Assembly (NCBI RefSeq): GCF_001419745.1
Contig: NZ_LIRJ01000067.1
Span: forward strand, 1 to 64,000
Origin: Streptomyces silaceus
GTDB lineage: Bacteria > Actinomycetota > Actinomycetes > Streptomycetales > Streptomycetaceae
Direction of reading: 5' to 3'
DNA: 64,000 nucleotides
In this document: positions 29,360 to 40,131 of the stretch, piece by piece
Layout: every line of letters begins with the position of its first letter
Numbering within the stretch: the stretch's first letter is position 1
Notes under the pieces: model-generated
The model's database searches: none
Seen by the model: only the letters and a program-made list of their open reading frames with translations
What the model was told of the DNA's origin: nothing
Position numbers and translations under genes: made by a program

Positions 29360-30058
29360 CTACTGGTCGAACGCGATGCCCCGCAGCACGCGCGCCGCCG
29401 CGCGGTCCAGGAGCAGCACCGAGCCGCAGCCGCGCGGCAGGTCGCCGCGCTCGGTGGCGGCGACCAGCCGGCCGACCGTTCTGCGGTGGCGGGCGAAGGC
29501 GTACCGCGAGACGCCCCGGCCGCGCTCGCGCTGGCCCCGCAGCGCCGTGTCCGGCGGGACGTCGAGCAGGAGCAGATGCAGCGTCGTGCCGCGCCGCGCG
29601 GCCTCGCGGGCGAGCCAGCGCCGCACCCACGCCTGGGTGCCGCAGTCGTGCACGACGACGCTCTGGCCCGAGCGCAGGACCCGGCGCAGGCCCGCGTAGT
29701 GCGCGAGGCGGACCAGGGGGCGGTAGACCGCGTACGGGAGCAGGCGGGGCATGCGGTGGGTCCAGCGGTCGCGGGTGTCCTGGGAGTCGACGCGCGGGCC
29801 CGTGACGGCCTGGCGCATCAGCGTGGACTTTCCGCCGCCCGGCAGCCCGGAGACGACGACGAGGTCGCCCCGGGTGAAGGAGAGGCGGTGGGGGCTGTGG
29901 CCGCCCCGGTGCCGCAGGTCGCGGACGACGGCCGTGGGAAGCGCGCCACAGCTCTCCTCTGCGGGGGCCGCGGCCTGTCCGGGCAGCGCCACCCCCGTGG
30001 TCGTGGCATGGACACTGATCCTGCTGTGCACCGTGATCGGCCTCCCCATAGCGGTCAC
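29360..30058 (-). CDS. AAA-type ATP/GTP-binding protein (zeta-toxin-like kinase fold)
   Basis: 232 residues. The P-loop is SGLPGGGKST, with DSQDTRDRW after it and a likely lid RRHRRTVGRLV near residue 190. The layout resembles small P-loop kinases/AAA_33 proteins that phosphorylate small molecules or RNA ends; the substrate is unknown. I set the start at GTG 30058 because GGGGAGG precedes it by about 7 bases; ATG 30049 is three codons in. Divergent from gcvT, with the riboswitch leader between. Confidence 0.8.
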   Translation of the reverse strand: MTAMGRPITVHSRISVHATTTGVALPGQAAAPAEESCGALPTAVVRDLRHRGGHSPHRLSFTRGDLVVVSGLPGGGKSTLMRQAVTGPRVDSQDTRDRWTHRMPRLLPYAVYRPLVRLAHYAGLRRVLRSGQSVVVHDCGTQAWVRRWLAREAARRGTTLHLLLLDVPPDTALRGQRERGRGVSRYAFARHRRTVGRLVAATERGDLPRGCGSVLLLDRAAARVLRGIAFDQ

Positions 30059-30203
30059 GTACTGCCTCCCCAGCAAGTGTAAAGAGAAGGTAATGCGGCA
30101 CAAGAGCATTCCGGTGCCGCCGGATCCGTGACCGGGCACGGGTCCCCCTGGACAGAGTCGCGTGCAATGATGTGCGCGCCAACTCCATACCGGCCGTTTG
30201 AAT

Positions 30204-30420
30204 CCGCGCGGGAGAGTCCCCGAGCCGGCACGTGTGCCGTGCGCCAGGGGCGCCGAAGGAGCAAGTTCCTCCCTTGAATCTCTCAGGCCCCGTACCGCGC
30301 GGGCGAGGCACATCTGAAAAGCGGGCCGCCGTCGGCGGTCCCACCCAAGGTGCAAGCCGGACGCCCCGACGCTTCGGGTCGCCGCCGGCGAACCTCTCAG
30401 GTTCCGATGACAGATGGGGA
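30204..30420 (+). promoter_or_regulatory. Tandem glycine riboswitch upstream of gcvT
   Basis: Two glycine-aptamer-like units in a row. The first has GGGAGAGTCC (about 30210), CGCCGAAGGAGCAA (about 30251) and ATCTCTCAGGC (about 30278-30288); the second has CTGAAAAGCGGGCC, CCAAGGTGCAAGCC (about 30345) and CCTCTCAGGTTCCGATGACA (30393-30412). These are the conserved core strings of the family. It should switch gcvT-gcvH-glyA on when glycine is high, as reported for Streptomyces griseus. Confidence 0.93.
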
Positions 30421-30458
30421 GGATCGACCTCGCCCGTCATGCCCTGGGAGTTCCCTTC

Positions 30459-31583
30459 ATGAGCACTGCCCCCCGACTGACCGCCCTCGATGCCGTGCAT
30501 CGCGCGCTCGGCGCGACGATGACCGACTTCGCGGGCTGGGACATGCCGCTGCGCTACGCCAGCGAGCGCGACGAGCACAACGCCGTGCGTACCAAGGCCG
30601 GTCTCTTCGACCTGTCGCACATGGGCGAGATCGCCGTCACCGGCCCGGCTGCCGCGGACTTCCTGAACTACGCGCTGGTCGGCAACATCGGCTCCGTCGG
30701 CCTCGGCCGCGCCCGCTACACCATGATCGTCGCCGCGGACGGCGGCATCCTGGACGACCTGATCGTCTACCGCCTGGGCGAGACCGACTACATGGTCGTC
30801 GCCAACGCCTCCAACGCGCAGACCGTCCTGGACGAGCTGAGCGCCCGCGTCGAGGGCTTCGACGCCGAGGTCCGCGACGACCGCGACGCGTACGCGCTGC
30901 TCGCCGTCCAGGGCCCCGAGTCCCCCGGCATCCTGAAGTCGCTGACCGACGCCGACCTGGACGGCCTGAAGTACTACGCGGGCCTGCCCGGCACCGTCGC
31001 GGGCGTGCCCGCGCTCATCGCCCGGACGGGCTACACCGGCGAGGACGGCTTCGAGCTGTTCGTCTCCCCCGGTGACGCGGAGAAGCTGTGGAACGCGCTC
31101 CTGGAGGCCGGCGCGCCGGTCGGCCTGGTGCCCGCCGGGCTCTCCTGCCGCGACACGCTGCGCCTGGAGGCGGGCATGCCGCTCTACGGGCACGAGCTGA
31201 CCGCCGCGCTGACGCCGTTCGACGCGGGCCTCGGCCGGGTCGTGAAGTTCGAGAAGACGTCGCAGTCGGAGACGTTCGTGGGGCGCGAGGCCCTCGCGGC
31301 CGCCGCCGCGCGCGCCGAGACCGCTCCCCCGCGCAAGCTGGTCGGCCTGATCGCCGAGGGCCGCCGCGTCCCGCGCGCGGGCTTCTCGGTGGTCGCGGAC
31401 GGCAGGGTGATCGGCGAGGTCACCTCCGGCGCCCCGTCGCCGACCCTCGGCAAGCCGATCGCGATCGCGTACGTCGACGCGGCGCACGCGGCCCCCGGCA
31501 CCGAGGGCGTCGGCGTGGACATCCGCGGCACCCACGAGCCGTACGAGGTCGTGGCGCTGCCGTTCTACAAGCGCCAGAAGTGA
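30459..31583 (+). CDS. gcvT: Glycine cleavage system aminomethyltransferase (T protein)
   Basis: 374 residues. GcvT transfers the aminomethyl carbon from lipoyl-GcvH to tetrahydrofolate, releasing ammonia. Recognisable: [13 protein letters not shown] (folate pocket), [21 protein letters not shown] and [16 protein letters not shown], all standard T-protein signatures. ATG 30459 follows GGGAG at 9 bases and lies 39 bases after the riboswitch. gcvP (glycine decarboxylase) is not in the window, so the P protein is encoded elsewhere. Confidence 0.98.
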   Translation: MSTAPRLTALDAVHRALGATMTDFAGWDMPLRYASERDEHNAVRTKAGLFDLSHMGEIAVTGPAAADFLNYALVGNIGSVGLGRARYTMIVAADGGILDDLIVYRLGETDYMVVANASNAQTVLDELSARVEGFDAEVRDDRDAYALLAVQGPESPGILKSLTDADLDGLKYYAGLPGTVAGVPALIARTGYTGEDGFELFVSPGDAEKLWNALLEAGAPVGLVPAGLSCRDTLRLEAGMPLYGHELTAALTPFDAGLGRVVKFEKTSQSETFVGREALAAAAARAETAPPRKLVGLIAEGRRVPRAGFSVVADGRVIGEVTSGAPSPTLGKPIAIAYVDAAHAAPGTEGVGVDIRGTHEPYEVVALPFYKRQK

Positions 31584-31705
31584 CGGCCCGAGCCCGTCGG
31601 GCGTGAAGGTCACGCGCCGGAGCCCGCACCGGGCGTCCCGGAAGTGACCCCACGCACATCTTTCTCGTTCCGCAGCACCCACCCGCGTACAGGAGAATTC
31701 AGGTC

Positions 31706-32083
31706 ATGAGCAACCCCCAGCAGCTGCGTTACAGCAAGGAGCACGAGTGGCTGTCGGCCACTGAGGACGGCGTGGCGACGGTCGGCATCACCGAGCACGC
31801 GGCCAACGCGCTCGGCGACGTCGTCTTCGCCCAGCTCCCGGAGGTCGGTGACACGGTCACCGCGGGCGAGTCCTGCGGCGAGCTGGAGTCGACCAAGTCG
31901 GTCAGCGACCTCTACGCCCCGGTCACCGGCGAGGTCGTCGCCGCCAACCAGGACGTCGTCGACGACCCCTCGCTGGTCAACTCCGCCCCGTTCGAGGGCG
32001 GTTGGCTGTTCAAGGTGCGCATCACGGACGAGCCGGACACCCTGCTCTCCGCCGATGAGTACACCGCCTTCACCGCCGGCTGA
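31706..32083 (+). CDS. gcvH: Glycine cleavage system H protein
   Basis: 125 residues, normal length. The lipoyl-lysine lies in [17 protein letters not shown]; the N-terminus has [10 protein letters not shown] and the [11 protein letters not shown] segment. GcvH shuttles the aminomethyl intermediate between P, T and L proteins. It lies 122 bases after gcvT and 23 bases before glyA, in one operon under the riboswitch. ATG 31706 follows CAGGAGA. Confidence 0.98.
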   Translation: MSNPQQLRYSKEHEWLSATEDGVATVGITEHAANALGDVVFAQLPEVGDTVTAGESCGELESTKSVSDLYAPVTGEVVAANQDVVDDPSLVNSAPFEGGWLFKVRITDEPDTLLSADEYTAFTAG

Positions 32084-32106
32084 CCCATACCGATAGGGAT
32101 CGTGTG

Positions 32107-33369
32107 ATGTCGCTTCTCAACACCCCTCTCCACGAACTGGACCCGGACGTCGCCGCCGCCGTCGACGCCGAGCTCCACCGCCAGCAGTCCACCCTGGAAA
32201 TGATCGCCTCGGAGAACTTCGCTCCGGTCGCCGTCATGGAGGCCCAGGGAACGGTCCTCACCAACAAGTACGCCGAGGGCTACCCCGGCCGCCGCTACTA
32301 CGGCGGCTGCGAGCACGTCGACGTCGCCGAGCAGATCGCGATCGACCGGATCAAGGAGCTGTTCGGCGCCGAGTACGCCAACGTCCAGCCCCACTCCGGC
32401 GCCTCCGCCAACCAGGCCGCCCTCTTCGCGATCGCCCAGCCCGGCGACACGATCCTCGGCCTGGACCTGGCGCACGGCGGCCACCTCACCCACGGCATGC
32501 GCCTGAACTTCTCCGGCAAGCAGTTCAACGTGGTCCCGTACCACGTGGACGAGGCCGGCCTGGTCGACATGGCCGAGGTCGAGCGCCTGGCCAAGGAGAA
32601 CAGCCCCAAGGTGATCATCGCGGGCTGGTCCGCCTACCCGCGTCAGCTGGACTTCGCCGAGTTCCGCCGCATCGCCGACGAGGTCGGCGCGTACCTGTGG
32701 GTCGACATGGCGCACTTCGCGGGCCTGGTCGCCGCCGGTCTGCACCCGAACCCGGTGCCGTTCGCGGACGTGGTCACCTCCACCACGCACAAGACGCTCG
32801 GCGGCCCGCGCGGCGGCGTCATCCTGGCCCGCAACAAGGACTTCGCGAAGAAGCTGAACTCCGCGGTCTTCCCCGGCTTCCAGGGCGGCCCGCTGGAGCA
32901 CGTGATCGCGGCCAAGGCCGTCTCCTTCAAGGTCGCGGCCTCCGAGGAGTTCAAGGAGCGCCAGCAGCGCACCCTGGACGGCGCCCGCATCCTGGCCGAG
33001 CGCCTGGTGCAGGAGGACGCGAAAGCCGTCGGCGTCGACGTCCTGTCCGGCGGCACGGACGTGCACCTGGTCCTGGTGGACCTGCGCAACTCCGAGCTCG
33101 ACGGCCAGCAGGCCGAGGACCGCCTCCACGAGGTCGGCATCACGGTCAACCGCAACGCCGTCCCGAACGACCCGCGCCCCCCGATGGTCACCTCGGGCCT
33201 GCGGATCGGCACCCCGGCGCTCGCCACGCGCGGCTTCCAGGCGGAGGACTTCCGTGAGGTCGCCGACATCATCGCCGAGGCCCTCAAGCCGGGCTTCGAC
33301 GCCCAGGCCCTCAAGGCCCGCGTGACCGCTCTGGCCGACAAGCACCCGCTGTACCCCGGCCTGAAGTAG
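32107..33369 (+). CDS. glyA: Serine hydroxymethyltransferase
   Basis: 420 residues. PLP enzyme interconverting serine and glycine with methylene-tetrahydrofolate. Visible: [52 protein letters not shown] and the PLP lysine in [16 protein letters not shown]. Uses the methylene-THF from GcvT to make serine from a second glycine. I chose ATG 32107 with AGGGA upstream; the GTG codon directly before it is also in frame. A hairpin begins directly after the stop. Confidence 0.98.
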   Translation: MSLLNTPLHELDPDVAAAVDAELHRQQSTLEMIASENFAPVAVMEAQGTVLTNKYAEGYPGRRYYGGCEHVDVAEQIAIDRIKELFGAEYANVQPHSGASANQAALFAIAQPGDTILGLDLAHGGHLTHGMRLNFSGKQFNVVPYHVDEAGLVDMAEVERLAKENSPKVIIAGWSAYPRQLDFAEFRRIADEVGAYLWVDMAHFAGLVAAGLHPNPVPFADVVTSTTHKTLGGPRGGVILARNKDFAKKLNSAVFPGFQGGPLEHVIAAKAVSFKVAASEEFKERQQRTLDGARILAERLVQEDAKAVGVDVLSGGTDVHLVLVDLRNSELDGQQAEDRLHEVGITVNRNAVPNDPRPPMVTSGLRIGTPALATRGFQAEDFREVADIIAEALKPGFDAQALKARVTALADKHPLYPGLK

Positions 33370-33399
33370 TTTCGTACGCTTTTGTTCGTACGTACGAAA
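33370..33399 (+). terminator. Hairpin directly after glyA
   Basis: TTTCGTACG (33370-33378) and CGTACGAAA (33391-33399), 12-base loop containing TTTTG. It begins on the base after the glyA stop codon, so it probably ends or attenuates the gcvT-gcvH-glyA transcript before sdaA. Confidence 0.55.
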
Positions 33400-33403
33400 C
33401 GTC

Positions 33404-33441
33404 GGGGCACCCCGCACACTGGAGAGTGAGCGAGGTGCCCC
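33404..33441 (+). promoter_or_regulatory. Second hairpin in the glyA-sdaA gap
   Basis: GGGGCACC (33404-33411) and GGTGCCCC (33434-33441), enclosing GGAGAGTGAGCG. It may be a second terminator stem or a leader structure for sdaA. It lacks the CTCTCAGG core of a glycine aptamer. Confidence 0.4.
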
Positions 33442-33550
33442 GCACCACGTGCCCGTCCGTACCGCATGTGTTCGTAGTTCCTGCACCGCCTTGTTCTTCT
33501 GCACCACCCCGGCAGACAACGGCGTCTACCAACCACCCTTGGAGTGTCCC

Positions 33551-34921
<1,371 letters not shown>

Positions 34922-34944
34922 GGAACAGTCCCTGACCAGCGCGC

Positions 34945-35868
34945 TCAGCCGGTGCTCCGCAGACGGCCGACAGCCGTCCGCGTCAGGTGCGGGCGACCGG
35001 TGCGCAGGCCCAGCAGGGACACGTGCACCCAGAGGAAACCGGCACGAGCCACGATGTGCTCGCGCATCCGGGGGCGCACCCGGCCGCCGTGCCGTCGGTA
35101 GGCGTCCAGGAGCGCGTCCAGGACGGCCGGTCCCCCGGCGTAGTACTGATCGACGAAGTCGAGGGCGGGGTCGTCGACCCGGGCATTGGTCCAGTCGAGC
35201 AGCCCGGTGAGGCGTCCGCCGCCGTCCGCTGACCGGGCCACCAGGGTGTGCCCGGGGTGCACGTCCCCGTGCACGAGCACCGGGTCGGCGTGCCACGCGT
35301 CGTCGTCCGCCAGCCACCGCCGCCAGTCCCGGCAGCGTGCCGCCGGAAGGCCGAACGCGGCGCGCGCGTCGTCCAGTTGGCGGGCCGCGTGCTCCCGCGA
35401 GCGGGCCGCCGGGACGTGTCGCACGCCTGCCGCCGTCGCCACCTGCGGGGGCACCGCGTGCAAGGCGGCCAGCACGCGGGCGAGGGCGTCGGGGTAATCG
35501 GCCCCGCCCGCGCACGGGTCGATCGCCCACGTGTAGCGCAGCGTCCGCTCGTCCTCGGTCCCGGCAGGGGAACCCGGCAGCCTCGGGTAGGCGATGAACT
35601 CCGGCTCGTGGACGTGCCAGTGCGGCAGCCGGGTGGGCAGCCGCGCGCGCAGCAGGCGCAGCAGCCGGGCTTCGACCGCCGCGGGACCGACCACCTCGGC
35701 GCGACGCGGACTGCGCAGGATCCACCGCCGGCCCCGGGTGTCCGTGCCGTGCACGACCCGGAAGTCCCAGCCCGTCTCGTCCACGGCCGCCGTATCGCCG
35801 CGTATCACGATGCCGTGCGCGGCGGCGCGGTCCAGCATCCGCGGAACGCTCAGTGGTATCCCGTCCAT
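34945..35868 (-). CDS. Macrolide 2'-phosphotransferase-like antibiotic kinase
   Basis: 307 residues of the APH fold. The catalytic loop reads VLVHGDVHPGHTLV, and the metal-binding loop GLLDWTNARVDDPALDF; the HGDxxxGHxL pattern (His where aminoglycoside kinases have Asn) is that of Mph macrolide kinases, as is LRTGRPH near the end. The N-lobe has RRWILRSPRR with the ATP lysine position changed to Arg/Leu context. It phosphorylates an antibiotic hydroxyl; here it may be self-resistance or a cryptic pathway kinase. It marks the left edge of the cluster, ending 23 bases after sdaA. ATG 35868 has no clear ribosome site; TTG 35907 is possible. Confidence 0.82.
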   Translation of the reverse strand: MDGIPLSVPRMLDRAAAHGIVIRGDTAAVDETGWDFRVVHGTDTRGRRWILRSPRRAEVVGPAAVEARLLRLLRARLPTRLPHWHVHEPEFIAYPRLPGSPAGTEDERTLRYTWAIDPCAGGADYPDALARVLAALHAVPPQVATAAGVRHVPAARSREHAARQLDDARAAFGLPAARCRDWRRWLADDDAWHADPVLVHGDVHPGHTLVARSADGGGRLTGLLDWTNARVDDPALDFVDQYYAGGPAVLDALLDAYRRHGGRVRPRMREHIVARAGFLWVHVSLLGLRTGRPHLTRTAVGRLRSTG

Positions 35869-36032
35869 GGCTGCGAAAGTGCCCGCACGGAAACGTGTCC
35901 GAACCAAGTTTCCATCCGGTGAAATGTCGACTCCCTTTCACCCGGGCATGCTTGCGGACCGCCACACCGCTGGGGTTCGCTTCAGTAGCGCAACCACTGC
36001 CCGCTTTGCCGCCACCCATCATGGAGCTGAAT

Positions 36033-37193
36033 TTGTCGCGCGTAATCAACGACGGCGCAGTGATCAGTTCGCCGGGCCCACCCATACTGGAGGAGTGGTA
36101 CCGGCGGAACCTCGACAAAGCCAAATTCGACATCAGTTCCAGCGGCGTCCAGCCCTATTCATTTTCCGAATTACGCCGCATAGCCGGCATCGAGCTGGCG
36201 GAGCTGGACGGCGTCGTCATGGACGACAGCACCTCGCAGGGCTCCCCTGAGCTGCGGCAGGCGATCGCCGACCGGTACGCGGCCGGGCGCGCCGACCACG
36301 TCATGGTGACCCACGGGTCGAGCGAGGCCATCGCGCTCACTCTGGGCAGCCTGCTGGCCCCCGGCGACCGCGTGGTACTGCCCGACTCCATCTACCATTC
36401 GCTGGGTCATTTCGCCCGGGAAAAGGGATGCGAGATACGGACGCTGCCCCTGGCCCGGCTGTCCGAAGGCGCCTTCCCCGACGACGTGCTGCGCTCGGTC
36501 ATCACCCCTGGCACCAAAGCCGTCGTGGTGAATTTTCCGCACAACCCCACGGGCTGCACGCTTTCCCCCGCCGGGTACGCGCAATTCGTGGACCGGGTGG
36601 CCGAGACCGGCGCGTTACTGGTGTGGGACGCGGCCTTCGCGGAAATCACGCACGGCACGGAAGTGCTGCCCGATCCCGCGCTGAGCCATCCGCACTCCCT
36701 CTCCTACGGCACGTTCTCCAAGGCGTTCGGACTGCCCGGACTCCGCTTCGGCTGGTGCATCGCCGACCCTGCTCTGATCGCGCGCACGTTCCCGCTGCGC
36801 GACCGCACGACCCTGTTCCTGTCGCCCCTCGTCGAGCGCATCGCCCTGCACGCGATGCGGGCCGCGCCCCGGCTGATCGGGCCCCGGGCCCAGCAGGCGG
36901 CCCGCAACCTGGCGCTCCTCGACGCGTGGGCCGCCCGGCACGCCGACGCGGTGACCTGGCAGCGCCCCCAGGGCGGCGTGTGCGGACTGCTGGGCCTGCC
37001 CGGCGTCGACGACACCGAGCGCTTCTGCCTCGACCTGCTGGACCAGTACGGGACGCTGCTGGTGCCCGGCACCGCCTTCGACCGCCCCGACGGCGTGCGG
37101 CTGGGCTTCGGCGGTGCCGAGGACGAGTTCCGCCAGGGCCTGGACAGGCTCTCCCAGTTCCTGGGCACCCGGGGCCGACGGAGCGGACGATGA
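36033..37193 (+). CDS. PLP-dependent capreomycidine/streptolidine-type cyclase (VioD family)
   Basis: 386 residues, as long as VioD. Class I/II aminotransferase fold used for cyclisation: 3-hydroxyarginine is dehydrated and its guanidine adds back to form a six-membered ring. VioD-like signature AKFDISSSGVQPYSFSEL, then HGSSEAIALTLGS, FPHNPTGC, WDAAFAEI and the PLP lysine in YGTFSKAFGLPGLRFGW. Start at TTG 36033 behind GGAG (6-base gap); ATG 36021 lacks a ribosome site. Two in-frame TTA leucine codons (36171 and 36615) make it bldA-dependent. First gene of a ten-gene plus-strand operon; overlaps the NRPS start (ATGA). Confidence 0.9.
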   Translation: MSRVINDGAVISSPGPPILEEWYRRNLDKAKFDISSSGVQPYSFSELRRIAGIELAELDGVVMDDSTSQGSPELRQAIADRYAAGRADHVMVTHGSSEAIALTLGSLLAPGDRVVLPDSIYHSLGHFAREKGCEIRTLPLARLSEGAFPDDVLRSVITPGTKAVVVNFPHNPTGCTLSPAGYAQFVDRVAETGALLVWDAAFAEITHGTEVLPDPALSHPHSLSYGTFSKAFGLPGLRFGWCIADPALIARTFPLRDRTTLFLSPLVERIALHAMRAAPRLIGPRAQQAARNLALLDAWAARHADAVTWQRPQGGVCGLLGLPGVDDTERFCLDLLDQYGTLLVPGTAFDRPDGVRLGFGGAEDEFRQGLDRLSQFLGTRGRRSGR

Positions 37194-39037
37194 ACCGCGC
37201 GTCCGCGGGCCTCCCGCCCGCCGCGGACTTCCTGGACCGCTGGGACCACCACGTCCGGCTGCGCCCCGGCGCCCCCGCCCTGCTGGAGGGCGAGGACGCC
37301 TGGACGTACCGCACCGCCGACGCCCGCGCCGAGGCCCTCGCCGCGCGCCTCGCGGCAGCCGGGGCGGGCCCCGGAGCCGTCGTGGGCCTGGCCCTCGACC
37401 GGCCCCGCGACGCCGTTCTGGGCATGCTGGCCGCGCTCAAGGCCGGCGCGGCGTTCACCGTCCTGGAGGACGGGCTGCCGCCCGGGCTGCGCGAGGATCT
37501 CGTCCGTCGCGCCGGCGCGACGGTCTGGCTGCACCGGGCCGGTGGTGCCGGGGCACCGCTGCCCGACGGCACCCCCCGGCTGGAGGTGGCAGGCCCCGAC
37601 CCGGCGCCGCCCGCCGCCCGGCCCCGCGCAGGCGTGCGCGACGCCGGCCGGCTCGCGTACATCCTGTTCACCTCCGGCTCCACCGGCCGCCCCAAGGGCA
37701 CCCTCATCGAGCGCGGCGCCTTGGCGGGCTTCGCCGACGCCCTCCGCGAGCGCCTGGCCCTCACCCCGTCCGACCGCTGGTTCCAGGTCGCCTCCCTCGG
37801 CTTCGACGTGGTGATCGAGGAGGTCTTCCCGGTGCTCGCCGCGGGCGGGTCCGTCGTGTGCCGCCCGCACACCCGGCCCCTGGAACCGGAGGACCTGCAC
37901 CGGGCCCTGCACGACAGCGCGGCCACCGTGGTGGAGCTGTCCACCCAGTACTGGCGCGAGTACGCCCGCTGGCTGGACGCGACCAGCCGCACGACGCCCC
38001 CCGCGCTGCGCGCGGTGCTCGTCGGCGGCGAGCGCATGGACCCCGCCGCCTACCGCGCCTGGCAACAGCGCCGGCCGGCCGCGCTCGTCCACGTGTACGG
38101 ACTGACCGAGTGCACCGTGACCTCCACGCTCTACACCGGCCGGCTGCCCGAGGACGCCGACGAGGTGCCCATCGGAACCCCCCTGGCCAACGCCACGGTC
38201 ACCGTGCGCCGCGACGGTCGGGTGCTGCCCTGGGGCGAGACCGGTGAGATCCATGTCGCCGGCCCGTCGCTGGCGCGGGGCTACCTGGACGACGACGAGC
38301 AGACCGCCCGGCGCTTCCGCGCCGACCCGCACGACCGCGCGCCCGGCGCCCGTACGTACGCGACCGGGGACCTCGGGCGCTTCCTGCCCGACGGCAACCT
38401 CGTGTTCCTGGGCCGCGACGACGCCCAGCTCAAGGTGCGCGGGCACCGGCTGGAGGCCCCGGCCGTGGAACGCGCCCTGGCCGACGGCGCGGACGTCGAC
38501 CAGGCGGTGGTCCTGCTCGACCCCGTGGACGGCAGCTCCCTGACGGCCTGCCTGGTCCCGGCCGACCCCGCGCGGCGCCCCGCGCCCGGCACCGTCCGCC
38601 CGCTGACCGGAGAGCAGCGGCGGCGCGCCGTGCGCCCGGTCGCCGCGGCCCTGCCGGAGTGGGCCGTCCCCACCCGGACGTACTGGGTCGCCGCGCTTCC
38701 CAAGAACCCGCACGGGAAGATCGACACGGCGGCGCTCGCCGCGCTCTGCGCCACCGCCGGCGAGCGGGCGGCGCCCGCGGCCGTGTCCGCCCCGTCCGCG
38801 CAGGACACCAACGGCGCACTGACCACCGTGCTGGACCGGTTCCGCACCGTGCTCCAGGCACCCGCGCTGGGCCCCGACGACGACTTCTTCGCCCACGGCG
38901 GACAGTCGATCCTGGCCATGCGCCTGGTCAGCGAACTACGCACGGATCTGCCCGCGGCCGCCGCACTGCGCGTCAGCGCGCTCTTCGACCGCCCCACTCC
39001 CCGACAGCTCGCCGAGCACCTCTCCGGCCACCGCTGA
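37190..39037 (+). CDS. NRPS adenylation-thiolation didomain
   Basis: 615 residues: an A domain and a carrier, without condensation or thioesterase domains. A3 ILFTSGSTGRPKGT, A5 VYGLTECT, A7 YATGDLGRFLPDGNLVF, A10 lysine in PKNPHGKID; the carrier serine is Ser573 in FFAHGGQSIL. By hand I read the pocket as D-V-E-E-L-G-V-V-T-K. The Asp at the first position fits an alpha-amino acid, and the two Glu fit a basic side chain such as arginine, capreomycidine or streptolidine; this needs a proper prediction. Streptothricin clusters use A domains for beta-lysine; here a FemAB ligase exists, so this one probably activates the arginine-derived part. Confidence 0.9.
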   Translation: MNRASAGLPPAADFLDRWDHHVRLRPGAPALLEGEDAWTYRTADARAEALAARLAAAGAGPGAVVGLALDRPRDAVLGMLAALKAGAAFTVLEDGLPPGLREDLVRRAGATVWLHRAGGAGAPLPDGTPRLEVAGPDPAPPAARPRAGVRDAGRLAYILFTSGSTGRPKGTLIERGALAGFADALRERLALTPSDRWFQVASLGFDVVIEEVFPVLAAGGSVVCRPHTRPLEPEDLHRALHDSAATVVELSTQYWREYARWLDATSRTTPPALRAVLVGGERMDPAAYRAWQQRRPAALVHVYGLTECTVTSTLYTGRLPEDADEVPIGTPLANATVTVRRDGRVLPWGETGEIHVAGPSLARGYLDDDEQTARRFRADPHDRAPGARTYATGDLGRFLPDGNLVFLGRDDAQLKVRGHRLEAPAVERALADGADVDQAVVLLDPVDGSSLTACLVPADPARRPAPGTVRPLTGEQRRRAVRPVAAALPEWAVPTRTYWVAALPKNPHGKIDTAALAALCATAGERAAPAAVSAPSAQDTNGALTTVLDRFRTVLQAPALGPDDDFFAHGGQSILAMRLVSELRTDLPAAAALRVSALFDRPTPRQLAEHLSGHR

Positions 39038-39095
39038 CGCACCGACGCCGTCCCGGCGGACACGCCCGGGACCCCCCGCGAAAGGACCCAGAGCC

Positions 39096-40124
39096 GTGCA
39101 CACCGCAACCCGCAACGTCCTGAAGCTGACGGCGAGGGAAGCAGAGATCTCCGCTGAGCTGGCGATCGAGCTGTCCCATCAGTACACCTCGCCGGAGGAT
39201 CCGCAGCTGATGTTCGACCTGCCCTTCCTGGCCGCCCGGTTGCCCGAGCGGACCCGCAGGTTCCTGCGCAGCTTCGTGCTGGAGGAGGCCGGGGGCTATT
39301 GCGTGCTCAGCGGTCACCGCATCGACATCGAGCGGATCGGCACCACTCCTCGGCACTGGCGCGACCGGGAGCGCCCCGGGCCGGAGTTCCCCGAAGAGAT
39401 CCTGCTCCTGTTGTACGGGGCCGTCGTCGGCGAGCCGTTCGGCTGGACCACCCAGCAGGACGGGCGGCTCGTCCACGACGTCTTCCCGATCAAGGGCCAC
39501 GACCACGAGCAACTCGGCACGGGCAGCTCCGAGTTGCTCACCTGGCACATCGAGGACGCCTTTCATCCGTACCGTGGCGACTACCTGCTGCTGTCCGCCC
39601 TGCGCAACCCGGACGACGTCGCGACGACCGTCGGCGAGCTGGACCTGTCCGCCCTCCCGCCCGAGCACGTCGACACGCTCTTCGACAAGCGCTTCTACAT
39701 CGCTCCCGACGAGTCCCACCTCCCCAAGAACAACTCGACGTCCGACGACGCCGAGGCCGCCGAGCGGTTCGCCAGCATCGAGCGGCTGATCAGCAACCGG
39801 GAGCGCGTCGCCGTGCTGTACGGCTCGCGCCGCGCCCCCTACCTCCGGCTCGACCCGTACTTCATGGAGGTCCCGGACGACGACCCGCACGCCCGGGACG
39901 CGCTCCAGGCCGTCACGGAGGTGGTGGACCGGGCGCTCGGCAACGTCGTCCTGGGCCAAGGAGACGTGCTGTGCGTCAACAACCACCTGGCCGTGCACGG
40001 TCGCGTGCCCTTCCAGGCGCGCTACGACGGCAGCGACCGCTGGCTCAAGCGCATCAACGTCACCAGCGACCTGCGCAAGTCCCGCGAGATGCGGGCCTCG
40101 GCCGACTCCCGGCTGATCGGCTAG
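39096..40124 (+). CDS. Fe(II)/2-oxoglutarate arginine hydroxylase (VioC/OrfP family)
   Basis: 342 residues of the clavaminate-synthase-like fold. Iron ligands are His151 and Glu153 in LTWHIEDAFHPYRGDY and His301 in HLAVHGR; the 2-oxoglutarate arginine should lie in DRWLKRINV. VioC hydroxylates free L-arginine at the beta carbon; the streptothricin homologue SttL is reported to hydroxylate both beta and gamma positions. Together with the VioD-like cyclase it defines capreomycidine/streptolidine biosynthesis. GTG 39096 follows AAAGGA. Fifty-eight bases separate it from the NRPS gene and 7 from the GNAT gene. Confidence 0.93.
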   Translation: MHTATRNVLKLTAREAEISAELAIELSHQYTSPEDPQLMFDLPFLAARLPERTRRFLRSFVLEEAGGYCVLSGHRIDIERIGTTPRHWRDRERPGPEFPEEILLLLYGAVVGEPFGWTTQQDGRLVHDVFPIKGHDHEQLGTGSSELLTWHIEDAFHPYRGDYLLLSALRNPDDVATTVGELDLSALPPEHVDTLFDKRFYIAPDESHLPKNNSTSDDAEAAERFASIERLISNRERVAVLYGSRRAPYLRLDPYFMEVPDDDPHARDALQAVTEVVDRALGNVVLGQGDVLCVNNHLAVHGRVPFQARYDGSDRWLKRINVTSDLRKSREMRASADSRLIG

Positions 40125-40131
40125 GGCCACC

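Noticed and set aside
33421..33441. Third glycine aptamer before sdaA, suggested by GGAGAG
   Set aside because: The CTCTCAGG core and the second conserved loop are missing.
34922..34944. Integration site at the left cluster boundary
   Set aside because: No tRNA gene, integrase, direct repeat or insertion sequence is visible between sdaA and the kinase.
36704..38896. 730-codon open frame opposite the NRPS gene
   Set aside because: Shadow of the A-T didomain gene, whose motifs are unmistakable on the plus strand.
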